This document shows, piece after piece, positions 14,075-26,212 of a DNA stretch of 64,000 nt (positions within the stretch are counted from its first letter, which is position 1; each line of letters starts with the position of its first letter). Origin of the DNA: Engraulis encrasicolus (taxonomy: Eukaryota > Chordata > Actinopteri > Clupeiformes > Engraulidae). The stretch spans positions 44,383,405 through 44,447,404 of the forward strand of contig NC_085868.1 of assembly GCF_034702125.1 (NCBI RefSeq), read 5' to 3'. The notes under the pieces were generated by a model, which saw only the letters and a program-made list of their open reading frames with translations, ran no database searches and was not told the DNA's origin. The translations under genes were made by a program, and so were the position numbers.

Positions 14075-16393
14075 CAGAACCTGAACAGGTTCCAGGCCTT
14101 GTCATTTTTTTCAACGGCTTTGAGCTTGTGTGTGTTAGAGCGTGGGTTTGTGGGTGAATGTGAATGAATTCATGACTGCCTGCTATATTATCATGGACCA
14201 ACAGCACCTCCCTGTGTTCATTATGTGAAGTAATAATAAAATATCATCTGATGTCTATGTAATACTTCTAAATGGGTCTACACTGTTTGACAATATGGGA
14301 CATTTCTTAGATTCAGACTATAACGTCCTAAAAAATTACTGAAATGAAAACTAAATGTGTTAGTGCTTCAATGCCTCGTGATCTCATTTCCCAAATGATC
14401 AACATGATAAGGTTTCGGAATGATCTAAATGGCATTTGGTCAAACCATACATTGATTCACCTACTGTGAAATGAGTGGAGGATGTTATCCTGACTTGTTA
14501 AAATTAAAAAAATGAAACATAAATTATTGGACATGTGCAGCTAACAATGTAGAGGACATTCAAGGTGGTATTGCATTGTAGGTTTACCCTGTGCCCACAT
14601 ACTTTTACCAATCCTGAAGTGGCTGGTACCATTTGAACGTGGAGACTGTAGAATCCACAGGAAGTGACAGAAAGATTTTGTGATGTACTGCCAAGGACTT
14701 ACAGGGGTTGGAACACATTTTTTCCTGAAAGGCGGTTATAGAAACCCTTGGAAATTACTACATTTCAGTAGTTTAGCTGATACATTTGGCATTGGAAACA
14801 CATTTGAGACTTTTCTCACAGGTCTACTGAAGCTGTTTGTAAAAGGGGATCTTGTTACAGCTATATGACCTTTCCCAAGACAATTATGTGTAGGTATGCA
14901 CATGCATTTTGCAATGTGTTTTTGTAGACCTTTTGATAAGTCAAAATGCACCCCCCAAATAAAGTCTTATTGTTCAAGAACATTTAGAGCTAGAAGCCTG
15001 ATCATGGTCTCAAATGAAAGACATGCAGATAATATAAATTCAGACACAGGGGCGTATTCCAAGCATTTCACTCAGTAGAATAGTAAACCTGGCAAAGTTA
15101 ATCATGACATGGTGATTAATCATCTATTAGAGGAACGTTATGCACTTTGCATAATGCAGTACAACACAGTTATTCTTTTTCTTAAGCCAACAGCACACTG
15201 TTACTGTGAATTAATAATGATATTAACAAATGATTATTTTACCAGTGCATTCCTTTTGCTGTTTACGCTGGACCTTGGGATGCTTGCCTCACTTCTACAA
15301 ACTAACACTTTATAATGCCGGGGTCTGTTCTGCCAACTGATTTATATAAGGTCAGGGGTTTTTTTTTTACAGGGATGGAAGTAGACATACATAGACATGC
15401 TGAATTGACATGCTGCTGAAAGTGAAACTGTAAGAGTAAAAGATGTTTTGCTGTAGGCCTAAGTTAATTAAAAAGTACAAGTAGAATTTGCTATTGGTAC
15501 TTCGTTAAGCCCAAGTAGCTGAGAAAGTAGACATGGCAAGGCCTCAGCATAAAACAGCCTCATTCTTCTCATAGCTCTCACAGCAGTAGAGCTTGGTCTA
15601 AATAACTTTCTGCAAATGAAATATGTCAATGTAAAAAAAAAAAATACATTCTGCAAAATCTTGTACCTATGAGGTAGTTTAAGGAAAATACAATTAAGTA
15701 GGCCTAAGGCCTATAGTTCTACTTTGTTAGATTAGTCCATCCGAGCCTACCTCTTTGTCATTCGATTTCCTTTGACCTTGTAGAATTTTCTTTGATTTGA
15801 CCCTCATTTTGGTGGCAAATGTTGCATACCGGTACACCTGAGTGACAAGGAGAAAACGTGATTCGTGCAGCTCTATCCACTTGTAGGGTACATTGCCAAC
15901 TTATACTTGTCTATGTGACTGTATAAGAACTAGGCCCTATGTCTAACTTTTGCGCCAATTTTCGGTCATGGCTTTTAGCACAGAGTTATGACTTGCTTGT
16001 TGTTATTATGGCACCAGTTAAATGAAATCCAAATGGTCTTCCTAGTCCTGAATGTGCCCAGTTACAGTACTACCAGTTACATGTCCTATGAAGCCTATTT
16101 GTTTAGCCAGGAGCAGCAAGCAGCAGATGCACAGGCAAGCATGAGCAAAGCACACACATCCCACTGTAAGGAAGCTGTTTGACACCACACCCTACATCAT
16201 TATATTCAGGTATTTTTAGAGACAGTGAAAATTTGAGTATTTATTTCTTTATTCCACATAAGCAAACAGAATGTCTTTATTCCCCCTTTACCAGTGCCCA
16301 CTAGACCTACTGCTCCCTCCTGTCCACAGCCAAAAAGTATAGGAAATAGTCAAAATAATAAGCCTGTTATATTTTGTTAGGCAATTAACTTAA
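14071..16393. other. AT-rich intergenic stretch, no gene or clear repeat seen
   Basis: No frame of more than about 75 residues, no TIR pair, and no family-like protein sequence was found. Confidence 0.55.
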
Positions 16394-16692
16394 AGGGACA
16401 CTGTGTGAGATTTTTAGTTGTTTATTTCCAGAATTAAAGCTGCCCATTCGCTAATGTTACCTTTTTCATGAATACTTACCACCAGCATCAAATTCTAAGT
16501 ATTCATTATGACTGGAAAAATTGCGCTTTTCATACATGAAAAGGGGGATCTTCTCCATGGTCCGCCATTTTGGATTTCCAAAAATAGCCATTTTTAGCTG
16601 CAAAAATGACTGTACTTGGACCATACTAGAAAATATTTGTTTAATACTTAGTAAACTTTCATGTAAAGATCAAATTTGGCTATAGGCAGCCC

Positions 16693-17916
16693 AATAAGTG
16701 AGTTCGCAATTACCGGCACGAAATGCATTATGGGTAATATTCGCCATTTTGAGAGATAAACAAAACAGCGTTGCCCCAGGATACATTAAAACGCGCATGA
16801 TATTTTATCTAGCCGGGTTACTCCGAGCATGTAATGTTGACAACAAACAATTCACACAACCATTTAACAACCCCAAATTACTCAACATTTCGCTGGTAGG
16901 TCAAGGATGGTCTTGGGGTTGAAAACAAGACATTTTTGAACTTTTAAGTGAAACCAGAATTAATTAACGAACTTGTTTTGGAGAGATGTCTGGTAAACTA
17001 ACAGAATGCTAACTATCCGGGTTGCTAGCTAAATCCGATTATGTAATGTTGACAACAAACAAGTCACACAACCATTTAACAACTCCAAATTACTCAACAT
17101 TTCGCTGGTAAATCAAGGAGGATTTTGGGGTTGAAAACAAGAAATTTTTGAACTTTTAAGTGAAACCAGAATTTAATAACGAACTTGTTTTGGAGAGATG
17201 TCTGGTAACTAACAGAAGACTAACCATCCGGGTTGCTAGCTAAATCCGAGTATGTCATGTTGACAACAAACAAGTCACACAACCATTTAACAACCCCAAA
17301 TTACTCAAAATTTCACGGGTAAATCAAGGAGGGTCTTGGGGTTGAAAACAAGACATTTTTGAACTTTTTAAGTGAAACCAGAATTCATTAACAAACTCGT
17401 TTTGAAGAGATGCCAGTTAGCCCACACATAGCTATGTCTTCAGTACAGCTTTACATGTCCTTCTTAAATTGAATGTTTCATTAATTTATTCTACCAGTTC
17501 ATGATATAGCTTCATTAATCACCTGTGGCCACTGTCTGTCATCGTCTATCCATGAAACTTTATTCAAAACTTAATTCAGGCTGTCATTTTGATGGTCTCA
17601 GTCACCAGAATTGATAAGCGCAGCAACTATAGATGGCATAACGGAGAACGGCACACTTCAGCAATGGCGACAGTGCACAATGGCGGCACCCATGAATCGC
17701 AATGCAATCATTCTAAAATCTACAGAAAGCACCACTTTTACCCCACTACGAAATCCACAAAGTATGACATTTATTTACCTCGTTTACTGGTGTGCAGCTC
17801 AGTGTCCTACCGCTTTGGGAAGGCAGGATCTGGTATCCACGCATTTGTTTATCTGCCGTTTTGCGTTGCTAGGTCAATTTCGCGCAGGCGCACTAGTAAT
17901 TGCGAACTCACTTATT
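16693..17916. mobile_element. Nested TIR element inside the TTAA element
   Basis: Perfect 21-bp inverted ends AATAAGTGAGTTCGCAATTA(C) bound 1224 bp that are absent from the related copy at 52182-52549. That copy therefore acts as an empty-site control. The interior is mostly three tandem units of about 212 bp. No coding frame is recognised. Confidence 0.75.
16810..17440. repeat. Tandem triplication, ~212-bp unit
   Basis: The phrase 'tgttgacaacaaacaa' recurs at 16835, 17047 and 17258 (periods 212 and 211). Each is followed by 'accatttaacaac' and 'ttggggttgaaaacaag'. Confidence 0.9.
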
Positions 17917-17976
17917 TCAAGAAGCAGCATAATTGCAGTACCTTTTTTGACCATTTCCTGCACAGTGTGCCTTTAA

Positions 17977-19636
17977 TAAATGGCTGGCAAAAATTTAATT
18001 TTCAGCACACAAGGGCGATTGGGTAGATGTGCGTAGGGCCGTGCTCCGCTAAGAAAAAAGGTCGAAAAGGATTTGATGGTCAAAATGTCCAGGATTTTTG
18101 TCAGAGTGAGGTGGCAACCCTAATGCCCGGCTTAAGTCCAGTAGACTATACTAACTAGTCTACCATGTAAGACAAGACCAAGATGGAGGTCAAAACACGC
18201 CCGTTTCCATTTCATTAGATTCGTCGCCAATTTTTGACAGAGGTGAGCCTCCTCCATTCGTTTCCATTTTTCAGGTCTACCTCCAAAAAATGGCTGCCAC
18301 GGATTGCCGTGATAAGGGGGGCGGGGTCACCTCTAGTCTAATGTTCTACTCTACTATGGAATATCCCCTTACTTTTCATGGTTAGTAGTACAAGGTCTTT
18401 CAACTGCCTACAGTTCACACATTTCCCCTCTGTGTTTTTCATTCATCCCCTGCTGCACTGTGTCCAATGACAAGATACTCTGAACGACGACAAAATTCTT
18501 CATTTTCACACTTGTGATGATTTATGGAGCATCTGACTTTGTGGACCTTGCCTCTGTGTCAATTAATCACCTTGAACTTGACAGTTATGTTACAGCTATC
18601 TCCACCGTCTCCTTCACAGATTAGAGTGAGCACCGTAGCTCCACTCCTCCACACTTCCTCAGGGCCACTCGCATGGGGTTACTGACCCACTTATCTTCCA
18701 CTCTCTCTCCTCTCCTCGCAAAAGAAAAAAAAGACCAACGATGACCAAAGGAAAACGTGTTCCGCTCTCTTATTGAGCTACATATAGTCACATCCTGTCT
18801 CGGAATCATGATGGATGATGGGATACAACTCTGGATTTATTCATCTGATGCTTTCAGTTAAAGCTTAGAGGTGTGACGCTTGGCCACGATGAATGTTTAA
18901 TAAAATAATAATCTGCCACATCCATTGAGTTTCATACCATTTTATCAAGCACATCACTCATCTGTTATACATTCTTTTCCATGTTTGAAATCATGAACTT
19001 ACATGAACTTCTATGCTACAACGTGGACTCATTTCAGAAAACTGCCACGGCCTGTTTTCTGTTAGGCCTACAGCTCGACAAGGCACGACCCAGCCACCAC
19101 TTTTTGCTTTTCAATCAGGCACAACACAGCTCAATCGTAAAACAAAAAGTGGTGGCCGAGTCGTGCTGTAGTCCTACCAGAAAAGTGTAAAAGAGGCATA
19201 AGTGAATGGGATGCAGACATCCCCCGGATTGCTGCTGCAGAGCTGTGCTGAGTCAAACTGTGCCAAGTAGTGATGACAAGTAGTTCTTGGACAACAGAAC
19301 AACAAGGTGAACAGGTAGGTGGATCGAGGAGAACAGAAGTGGGGTGTTTGTCTGCATGAGCTACCCCTCGACCTGAGCTACCAAGCCATTACAATGCACT
19401 GGGTTGTGCTTAGTGCTGAGGGTTGGGCTATGCCAGTCTATAAGCATCTCACCTCGATAAACCAGCCTGTATGGGGGGTGGGGTGGTGATTTTTAAAGTC
19501 AAGTTGCACACGGCCTGATGAAGGCTTTGTATAAATGAAAGGTCAGTGTGTGTCTGGCTGGAGTGGGCTATCCATTATGATGTTGGGTCATCCATCATAG
19601 CCCCATGGAGTCTTGCTTCTGGCTAATGTTAGCCTA
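17977..19636. other. Intergenic stretch, no gene seen
   Basis: Apart from the hairpin repeat at 19053-19189 nothing was recognised. The 18150-18360 part is locally repetitive ('tagtctac'/'tagtctaa') but too short to call. Confidence 0.5.
19053..19189. repeat. Inverted repeat (hairpin), MITE-like
   Basis: Arms of about 50 bp at 19053-19104 and 19141-19189 are near-perfect inverses, including 'ccaccactttttg' and 'caaaaagtggtgg'. The short loop has no coding content. Confidence 0.75.
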
Positions 19637-19644
19637 CTGTGCTA

Positions 19645-22128
19645 TAGGACTGCACAATTAATCGTAATTTAATCAAAATCACGATTTTGGCCGCCACGAT
19701 TACAAAACATGAAAATCACGATTTTATGAGAGGAAATCCAGTGTTTCATCTAAGCTGCGCACACCTGTAGACTTGTGCACTGCTCGCACGTTCTCAGCAC
19801 AAAGACATTTCAGCCAATATTAACCCTGTGAAACCTGAACCATGAAAGCAATGAGAGAAAATTCTATTTTTTTGGAATTTGCTTCAATATTGGTCCCTTA
19901 TAAGAAATGTAAAAAAAAATCTAAATTTTGTTAAGGTCACAGAAATATTTCATGCATCATATATGATGCATCAGGCTTTTAATGAATGAAAATTCCAATT
20001 TCATGACCATTGAAAAATGACTTTTAATGCATTTACAACTTTTTTTTAATTTAAAAAAGTTGTCAGACAATTTAATTTGAGGATTATCTTTAAATATTTA
20101 GTGAGATCCTGCCATTTTTTAAGCCTATCCTTGTTTTAGCAGGACCATATTTTACCATTTCCACAGCCTGGTTGGGTAATTTTTTAAAATCTATGTAAAA
20201 ACATAGCTGATCGAATGCTTAACAACCTATTTATGAGTGTAATATAGATCATTATTCATTTTTGATGTGTAATTTGAATATATGGGTCCATTACTACAAT
20301 TGGACCATTTCTCCATTCACTTCAATGCATTTTTTACGAGATCATAATTTCAACATTTTGCATTACATTTTCAAAATTGCAAGTAAAACCTGTTTCTTAA
20401 GGCAATATCTTTGTCTTGTGTGTTTTGTTAAACGATCGTCGTGGTATGCTTTGTAAGTTTCCCTATGGAGCAAATGCATTGATGGCTGACTTCCTGCCAC
20501 CGCCGGATGGTGCTTATATGTTTCATCAGTTTTAGCACGATCTCTCTGCAACACGGTGTAAAAATATAAACTCTTCCTTGATTAATTGCACAAAGCAAGT
20601 GTTCAAATTAAAGGATGTAGAGTTATATTTCGGAAATTTGTACACAAACCTTTTGCAATTTGACGATATCTCAGCGTCGGTCAGGGAAACCGCTTCTACT
20701 CCATTTTTGCATTTTTCGCCGAGCTGTGATCAACTTGTTGTTGACCGCTGCTCTCTTGTGGCGGTTTCCGTGTACTGCAGGACGTTTGAAAATGACACGC
20801 AGGATGTTTTTGAGATGGATTTTTTTTGTGTGTCAGCGTGGAGAGGGCTTTGAATTTGATGCATCATATATGATGCATCCGGCGCGATAGGGTTAATATT
20901 GTTGACAACTGTCTCTGGGTGGAGGGTTAAGTCTGTGAACCAATAAGCAGACAGTGCTGAGAGGGGGCAGGCGGGGCGTTTTTCAAGGAAGACGGAAATC
21001 TCCGTGTCAGTGCACTCACTGCTAGGCAGAGGAGGGGAATTGTTTCATCCTAATGGTGGCTATATATGAGGAATTCAAACATTAAACCAGCCACTGCAGG
21101 ATGCTGGAATCTCTGAGAGTGTTTTCAAACTATGTGCTTTGACCAGCAACCGTTTGTGATTATGGAAAGCCAAGTAGTTATGAAGAGAAATAGCTTAATT
21201 TCTGGTCTAAGAAATCGCTAGTTAGCATGCTAACACAAACGAAATAAGCTAAGCAATGTTGTCTACAACAATTAGAGTGGCTGTTACTCACTACTCATTG
21301 ACACCCACCTGCATGTATATATCATAGCTGCTTTGGTGGACAAGTAATGTAAAGTTACACTGGTGCAGTGAGTTAAATTACAATGAGTGAAATTCAACAC
21401 AATTATTATTATTATTATTTATTTAAATGGTTGTGTTTTCATGCCAAGTCATGAAGTATTACTTTACAGACCAGAAGATATGCATATTATTAAATTCAAA
21501 AGTGACTGCTCTTCAGCACAGCCCTTTGATTTCTCAACTCACTCTCTCTTTCCCTTCCTAGTTAAAACACATAGATGACCTCCAACTCTCCTATTCACAA
21601 ATGCACTACTACCTCCAGTCCAGAATTGAAATTAGGTGGGAATCATACAATAGGCAGCACAAACGTTAAGCTTATCAAATTGGTTATGCTGCCATGCTTT
21701 GTGAATGTGCCAACATGCAGACCATAGCTTCTTGGTATGGCCTACACACATTTTACATGCAAATGTTCTGGTCTTCACTCACCCTGCCCTGCCAATGTCA
21801 TATTACAATTCAAACACATTGATTACCCCGCCTTCCTAATAGGCCCTACTTGTGTTTTTGCAAGTGTTTTGGGAAAATACAGTGTGATGCCACTCAGTTG
21901 GCCATTTGAAGAGCCAAACTAAGATCTTGCCACGGGATGGCATATTTTTTTTTTTTTATCATATTCACTACATAACTTTACTGATATGTTAAGAACCAGA
22001 ATCTGTTATTTTTTGTTAGGCTACCCTAGAAGGGGGATGGGGGGGGCTGATAATCGTGATTATAATCGAAATCGTGATTTTTATCAAAATTATCATGATT
22101 ATGATTTTTCCATAATCGTGCAGCCCTA
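19645..22128. mobile_element. hAT-type transposon, non-autonomous, with perfect 8-bp target duplication
   Basis: CTGTGCTA occurs immediately on both sides (19637-19644 and 22129-22136), the 8-bp duplication expected of hAT insertion. The inverted ends are TAGGACTGCACAATTA and TAGGGCTGCACGATTA. The total is 2484 bp, of which 1069 bp is a nested TTAA element (19824-20892). No transposase is recognised in the remaining about 1.4 kb. Confidence 0.9.
19824..20892. mobile_element. TTAA-flanked (piggyBac-like) element nested in the hAT element
   Basis: TTAA lies at 19820-19823 and 20893-20896. The ends are CCCTGTGAAACC and the inverse of CCCTATCGCGCC, so the shared terminal match is only CCCT plus weak similarity. 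Near each end is the same 20-bp perfect palindrome ATGCATCATATATGATGCAT (19952-19971 and 20859-20878). No coding frame is recognised. Confidence 0.65.
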
Positions 22129-22136
22129 CTGTGCTA

Positions 22137-23191
22137 CCTGACCAAACACAGCAAAAACATGCTGAGTAAAATCACTGAAAATGTATAACATACTGAAGAA
22201 GCCCAACACAGCACCTCACGGTGCATACACACCGCAAGCGCGGACGTCCACTGAATGTGTCCGGTATCAGTCCGAAACAGTTAGAATACATGAAAACAAA
22301 TCATGCCTTGCACACAGGAGCGCGGTGTAAGCGTGTTACATGTCCGGCAACTGGAACAGCAGACCGGACATTTCCGCGATGCTCCTTGAAAATTCTATTT
22401 AGTCTATTTTCATGCGCGGACGTTCGCGTTCAATGAGCGAGTTCCATTGGAAATGAATGGTTGCTGCCCATGGATAGAACGTGGAAGTGACTGTGCAGTG
22501 TGAAAGGGAGCCCGCCAACCTCTCTGACTTGCCACACAGTGCACCTTTAAGTTGCCGAAATCTTTTTTTTTTCTTCTTTCAGTTGATTTGTTTGGCTTTC
22601 AGCTAAAAAAAAATTGAATATTGTGATGAAATCATCATTTCCTTTAGAAAAAATAATCTCATCAAATCAGTTGTATGGTTCTTTCAAAATTACATGTTAA
22701 TATTAAATATTTGGTCAGGAATTAATGTGTTTTTTTTATCTTGTGACGCACACCAGATGGATTGAAATTTATCAGTGCAATTAAATTCAATCGTATCGTA
22801 AGGCATTCTTAAGTATCGAAAATAATCAAATCGCTGGCCTCTGTCCAATGCCCTAGCTCCATAGTAGTTCAAAAATAATTTCAAAATCGTATCCTAGAAA
22901 AATTGTTAAGTATAGACAATAATCGAATCCTTGCTTTAAGAAATCGATACCATATCGTATCGTCAAAGAGGCTGTGATTTACACACCCTTCGGGGCCGTA
23001 GTCCTCTTGTTTGCATTTTATAAGTAACCTTCACTGAATCTCAAACCCTGTTATTTACCGATTTGTCTAGATCATAACTTGCTGAATACAAATTTCCAAT
23101 TCCTCCTTGCTTGTGTATTGCTTTATGTCTGCATGGGGCCATTGATTCACCACCTACAGGAGGTTTTGGGTGTGGATGCGGACGGGGGACT
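22137..23191. other. Intergenic stretch with one MITE fragment
   Basis: Nothing coding was found. 22217-22440 has a 'gtgcatacacaccgc' motif reminiscent of Harbinger-like ends but no matching partner end was found. The MITE fragment is listed separately. Confidence 0.45.
22780..22995 (-). mobile_element. Fragment of the TAGGGGTGTAAA family
   Basis: The reverse complement resembles 5255-5480: 'gtgtaaatcacagcctc', 'atcgatttcttaa', 'cgattcaatt'. Only one end is present. Confidence 0.6.
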
Positions 23192-23430
23192 GGGATACGC
23201 ATGAACGGCCATCCAGGTACTTTGCTCTTAAATGTGCGTTACGCCCCTTTATGGGGGAAATCAAAATTAATGTCTCATTAACTTCCATGCTACATCGGCT
23301 GGCCTAAATGAACACAGTCCATGCTTCAGACACGGCTGTTTGGCTATATTGTTTGAACAGCAGGCAACACAACACGTTTTTGGCATGTTGAGCGTGCATT
23401 TTCAGTGCAGGAAAAGAGAAGGCAGACTAT
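23192..23430 (-). mobile_element. THAP-exon repeat, partial copy
   Basis: Related to 56042-56373: both begin ATAC(T/G)CATGAACGGCC, then 'gtactttgctc', 'aaatgtgcgttacg', 'gtctcattaa'. The minus strand from an ATG at 23394-23396 reads MPKTCCVACCSNNIAKQPCLKHGLCSF, the start of a THAP-type zinc finger (Met-Pro-x-x-Cys...Cys). The right inverted end was not found, so the copy is truncated. Confidence 0.55.
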
Positions 23431-23783
23431 AGTAGGCTAGACAATAATATGGCTAACTCAGAGTTACCTGCTGTCGGAGGTAGCCTTAAGCTACACCCCA
23501 AGCAACCTCTAGCTTCTCTCCAATGATTGTGTGGCCCTAAGCCACCACCAGAGCCCACCAGGCTCTGTGCAAGATGGCTTTGCAGCCTTAACCCATTTTA
23601 GCCTAAAGCCGGGCATACACTGTGCGATATTTTCACTCGTGGGTCTTAAGCTTCTGCTCACACTGCACGATGGAATTTCACTGTTTAAAAGTTCACAACT
23701 CACGACTCAGGTCCTCACATGAGCCGACAGTCGGATGCGAGCGGCATGTTTCCCCGGTCTGCAGAGGAGGGAACATGCGCACC

Positions 23784-23787
<4 letters not shown>

Positions 23788-23816
<29 letters not shown>

Positions 23817-24630
23817 TGTATTTGTATAGCACTGTGTCATACAAGGCATGTAACTCAAAGTGCTTAACAAATGGGAAAAAACATTGTTAGAGATAGAATT
23901 AAAAGGAGAGGAGAGATAGATTTAAAAGGAGAGGTATAGAGGAGAGGCAGAAAAAGCAGGAAGGCAGAGGAAGAAGAGATAGACAGAGAATGTAGAGTCA
24001 TAAGGTCAACGTAGGTTAGGACCAGGATTCTTAGATGTGTAAGGTCCATAGTGGCTGGGCCTATCATAAGTCATAGATAGTCGCACAGAGATTGGGCGCT
24101 CAGGTGCGGCCCCTGGTGGCGTCAGGGGTGAGGAAAAACTCCCTTTCGCTTGATTCATAGTTTGTGAGGGGGAAAAAAGCTCAGTGAGGTCTGAGAAAAA
24201 AGACCCCCTGTAGTCAGGAAGAAACCTCAGGCAGAGACCAGCGGCCACCTAGGGGAGCCCCCTGCCAGGGCTGGATTGCGAGTAGTAAGGGCGCTGCGGC
24301 GGCTGGGACACTATGACGTCTTGGCAGCTAGGAGTTGGCAAGGATGAAGAGGTGGGTCTTCAGCTGCTTCTTAAAGGAGTCGACGGAGGTGGCTGATCGG
24401 ATCTCGATGGGGAGGGTGTTCCATCTCTTGGGCGCATAGCAGGCAAACGCGGCGTCGCCGATCTTCTTCTGCGGGGGGGTGGGGGTCCTTAGCAGCTTGG
24501 CATCAGTGGACCTGAGAGCTCGAGCAGGGGCATAAAAAGAGAGCATGTCTGAGATATAGCTAGGGGCAAGTCCATTTAATGCTTTAAATACTGTGAGCAG
24601 AATCTTAAAGTCGATTCTGTATGAGATGAG
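23788..24630 (-). mobile_element. 5'-truncated LINE inserted in MITE copy 1
   Basis: The plus strand starts with an AAT microsatellite, i.e. an ATT-rich 3' tail on the minus strand. The interior encodes a LINE reverse-transcriptase C-terminus on the minus strand. Comparison with MITE copy 2, where 'cacctgag' runs directly into 'gtggagatg', fixes both junctions. A short TGAG target duplication is possible. Confidence 0.85.
24328..24546 (-). pseudogene. Non-LTR reverse transcriptase C-terminal fragment
   Basis: The 72-residue frame contains 'KKIGDAAFACYAPKRWNTLPIEIRSATSVDSFKKQLKTHLF', the very common C-terminal signature of fish CR1/L2/Rex-type LINE proteins (established family knowledge). The polymerase domain itself is missing because the copy is 5'-truncated at 24630. 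It makes no functional product. Confidence 0.85.
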
Positions 24631-25698
24631 GTGGAGATGAGGTCGCGCTCAACAGCGAATCGCACGGCCCTATTAATTTGTGCATGTGAAGTGTCAAATC
24701 GGGTCGTAGCACTGCTTTAACTGTGCGATTTACGCACGAGCCACGACCAGAATTTCAAACCGTTTTGATTTTCTTGCGACCCTGCGATTGCACGATCGTG
24801 AGGCGAAATCGCTTGTCGTTACCCCATGTACACTGCACGATGCGAGACTCACGATTGACCTGCGATTGAGCAAGAAATCGGCACGACTCTCAAAAAGTCG
24901 TGCGAGTGCCAAATCGGGGCAAAATCGGGGCAAAAGTCGCACAGTGTAAGCCCAGCTTAAGCCCTTTTTGGGAAAAGGTGCCCTCTCCCTATTAAAACCT
25001 TAATATCTCAGCCTCCGAAGCACATAAAAACATGAAATAAGTTGCATTTAAAAGCTAGCACCTTCATTTTGCACTGGAATGTATTCATTCAGCTCTACCA
25101 TTCCCACATTTTTAATAAAACAGCTCAAATCCCAAGAACTTGAATGCAGCGTACATGTCGCTCCAGGACACAATGGGTTAAGCTACACCTGAAGCACCCT
25201 CTCCATGCTCCGTACCAAAAGGACTGTAAAACTGTTTCCAGCATCATTTTATCTCCCTCTTGTTATCTCTCCTGTGACTACAGGTTCCGGTTTCAGGAGC
25301 CTGGAAACCGCTTCGTCAATGCTCCCTCCGCTGGGAGGGAGTGTATGTGTGTGCGTTAGTGCGTGCATGTGTGTGCATCAACACATGTATTTTTGTGCAT
25401 AAAACCAAATAAAACAGGTGCTACACCTGGGGACCATTCCATCATTGGCGCTGAATTCAGCGGCGCTTATGCGCAAAAGCCGAGTTTCAAGTAACGGCAG
25501 CTTCTGATACCATTCCACCACTGAAGATCAGATGCGCCTTGGCTCGTTTCACTTCAGCCGCGCTCATCAAAGCTGGCGTTGCGCTCGTGCACGTTGTACA
25601 GGGGAAGTACATATCAACGATTGTAGATCATGTTGTAGACTGGGGCATGCCTTGTCAAATCAAGTCTTTATCGAATGTATGATGCGAGCATCAGTAGG

Positions 25699-25835
25699 TG
25701 AGCGGTAACGCAACCGCACTCTGATTGAGAGGCCCGCGTTCAATCCCCACCCTGCGCAATGACAGATCACAACTCAATTAACAAAGGGAGAGCCTCGACC
25801 AAACCTCGAATGCCATCATTACAAATAAAATGCTT
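25699..25835 (+). mobile_element. tRNA-like SINE head
   Basis: An A-box-like 'gtgagcggtaacgc' and a B-box-like 'gcgttcaatccccac' are spaced as in a tRNA. Acceptor-stem pairing is poor, and the flanks share 'GCATCA' (about 25692 and 25847). It reads as a tRNA-derived SINE rather than a working tRNA gene. Confidence 0.45.
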
Positions 25836-26131
25836 GCATCATATAAGCTGTTTTAATTGTATCTTTCAGAAGATTTTGTTTTCGGATTAAATAAAGCATA
25901 GCCTAGGTAAAACGTTAGGCAGAGATCATTTGTTGAATCATTGCAATGCAAACTCAAGCGTCGGCGTCTGCAAGGTGGTTGAGAAGACATTTTTTATTGC
26001 CTATACTGTAAAATGTTAAGGTCTACATTTAACTGTAGGCCTATTGCTTGATAGCAAATGAAGCCATCAACAAAGCGACATCAAAGGAGAGAATAGGCAA
26101 AAGTATGTTTTGAAGTTTCCATTTCTATAAC

Positions 26132-26212
26132 CTGTCGCCTTACAAAACTTGAACCCGGGGCGACCACATACTGTATTAAGCAGCGCACCTGTCCACTGGG
26201 CCACACGTCTTC
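26132..26212 (-). mobile_element. tRNA-like SINE head
   Basis: The minus strand reads 'gtggcccagtggacagg' (A box) and 'ccgggttcaagt' (B box) at tRNA spacing. No matching acceptor stem was found. Confidence 0.45.

Larger units (their letters stand above)
16394..17972. mobile_element. TTAA-target DNA transposon (non-autonomous), interrupted
   Basis: TTAA flanks both ends (16390-16393 and 17973-17976). The inverted ends are AGGGACACTGTGTG and AGGCACACTGTGCAGG. TTAA targets are used by the piggyBac and Kolobok superfamilies; which one applies is not decided here. A shorter relative at 52182-52549 shares the left about 300 bp and the right about 50 bp but lacks the middle, which is a separate nested insertion. 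No transposase is present. Confidence 0.8.
23607..24957 (+). mobile_element. Harbinger-like MITE copy 1 (interrupted by LINE)
   Basis: The ends AGCCGGGCATACACTGTGCGA and the inverse of AGCTGGGCTTACACTGTGCGA are flanked by TAA on both sides (23604-23606, 24958-24960). A 3-bp TWA target with such ends fits PIF/Harbinger. Sequence on either side of the LINE at 23788-24630 joins up exactly like the uninterrupted copy at 37878-38406. Confidence 0.88.
23592..25177. mobile_element. TTAA-flanked element holding a MITE that holds a LINE
   Basis: TTAA at 23588-23591 and 25178-25181. The ends are CCCATTTTAGCC and the inverse of CCCATTGTGTCC; the shared terminal match is CCCATT. Once the nested MITE is removed the element is only about 235 bp. 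This suggests a small piggyBac-like MITE, though the short terminal match leaves room for coincidence. Confidence 0.5.

Noticed and set aside
25699..26212. Possible tRNA genes
   Set aside because: A- and B-box-like words are present, but acceptor and anticodon stems do not pair convincingly; SINE heads explain them better.
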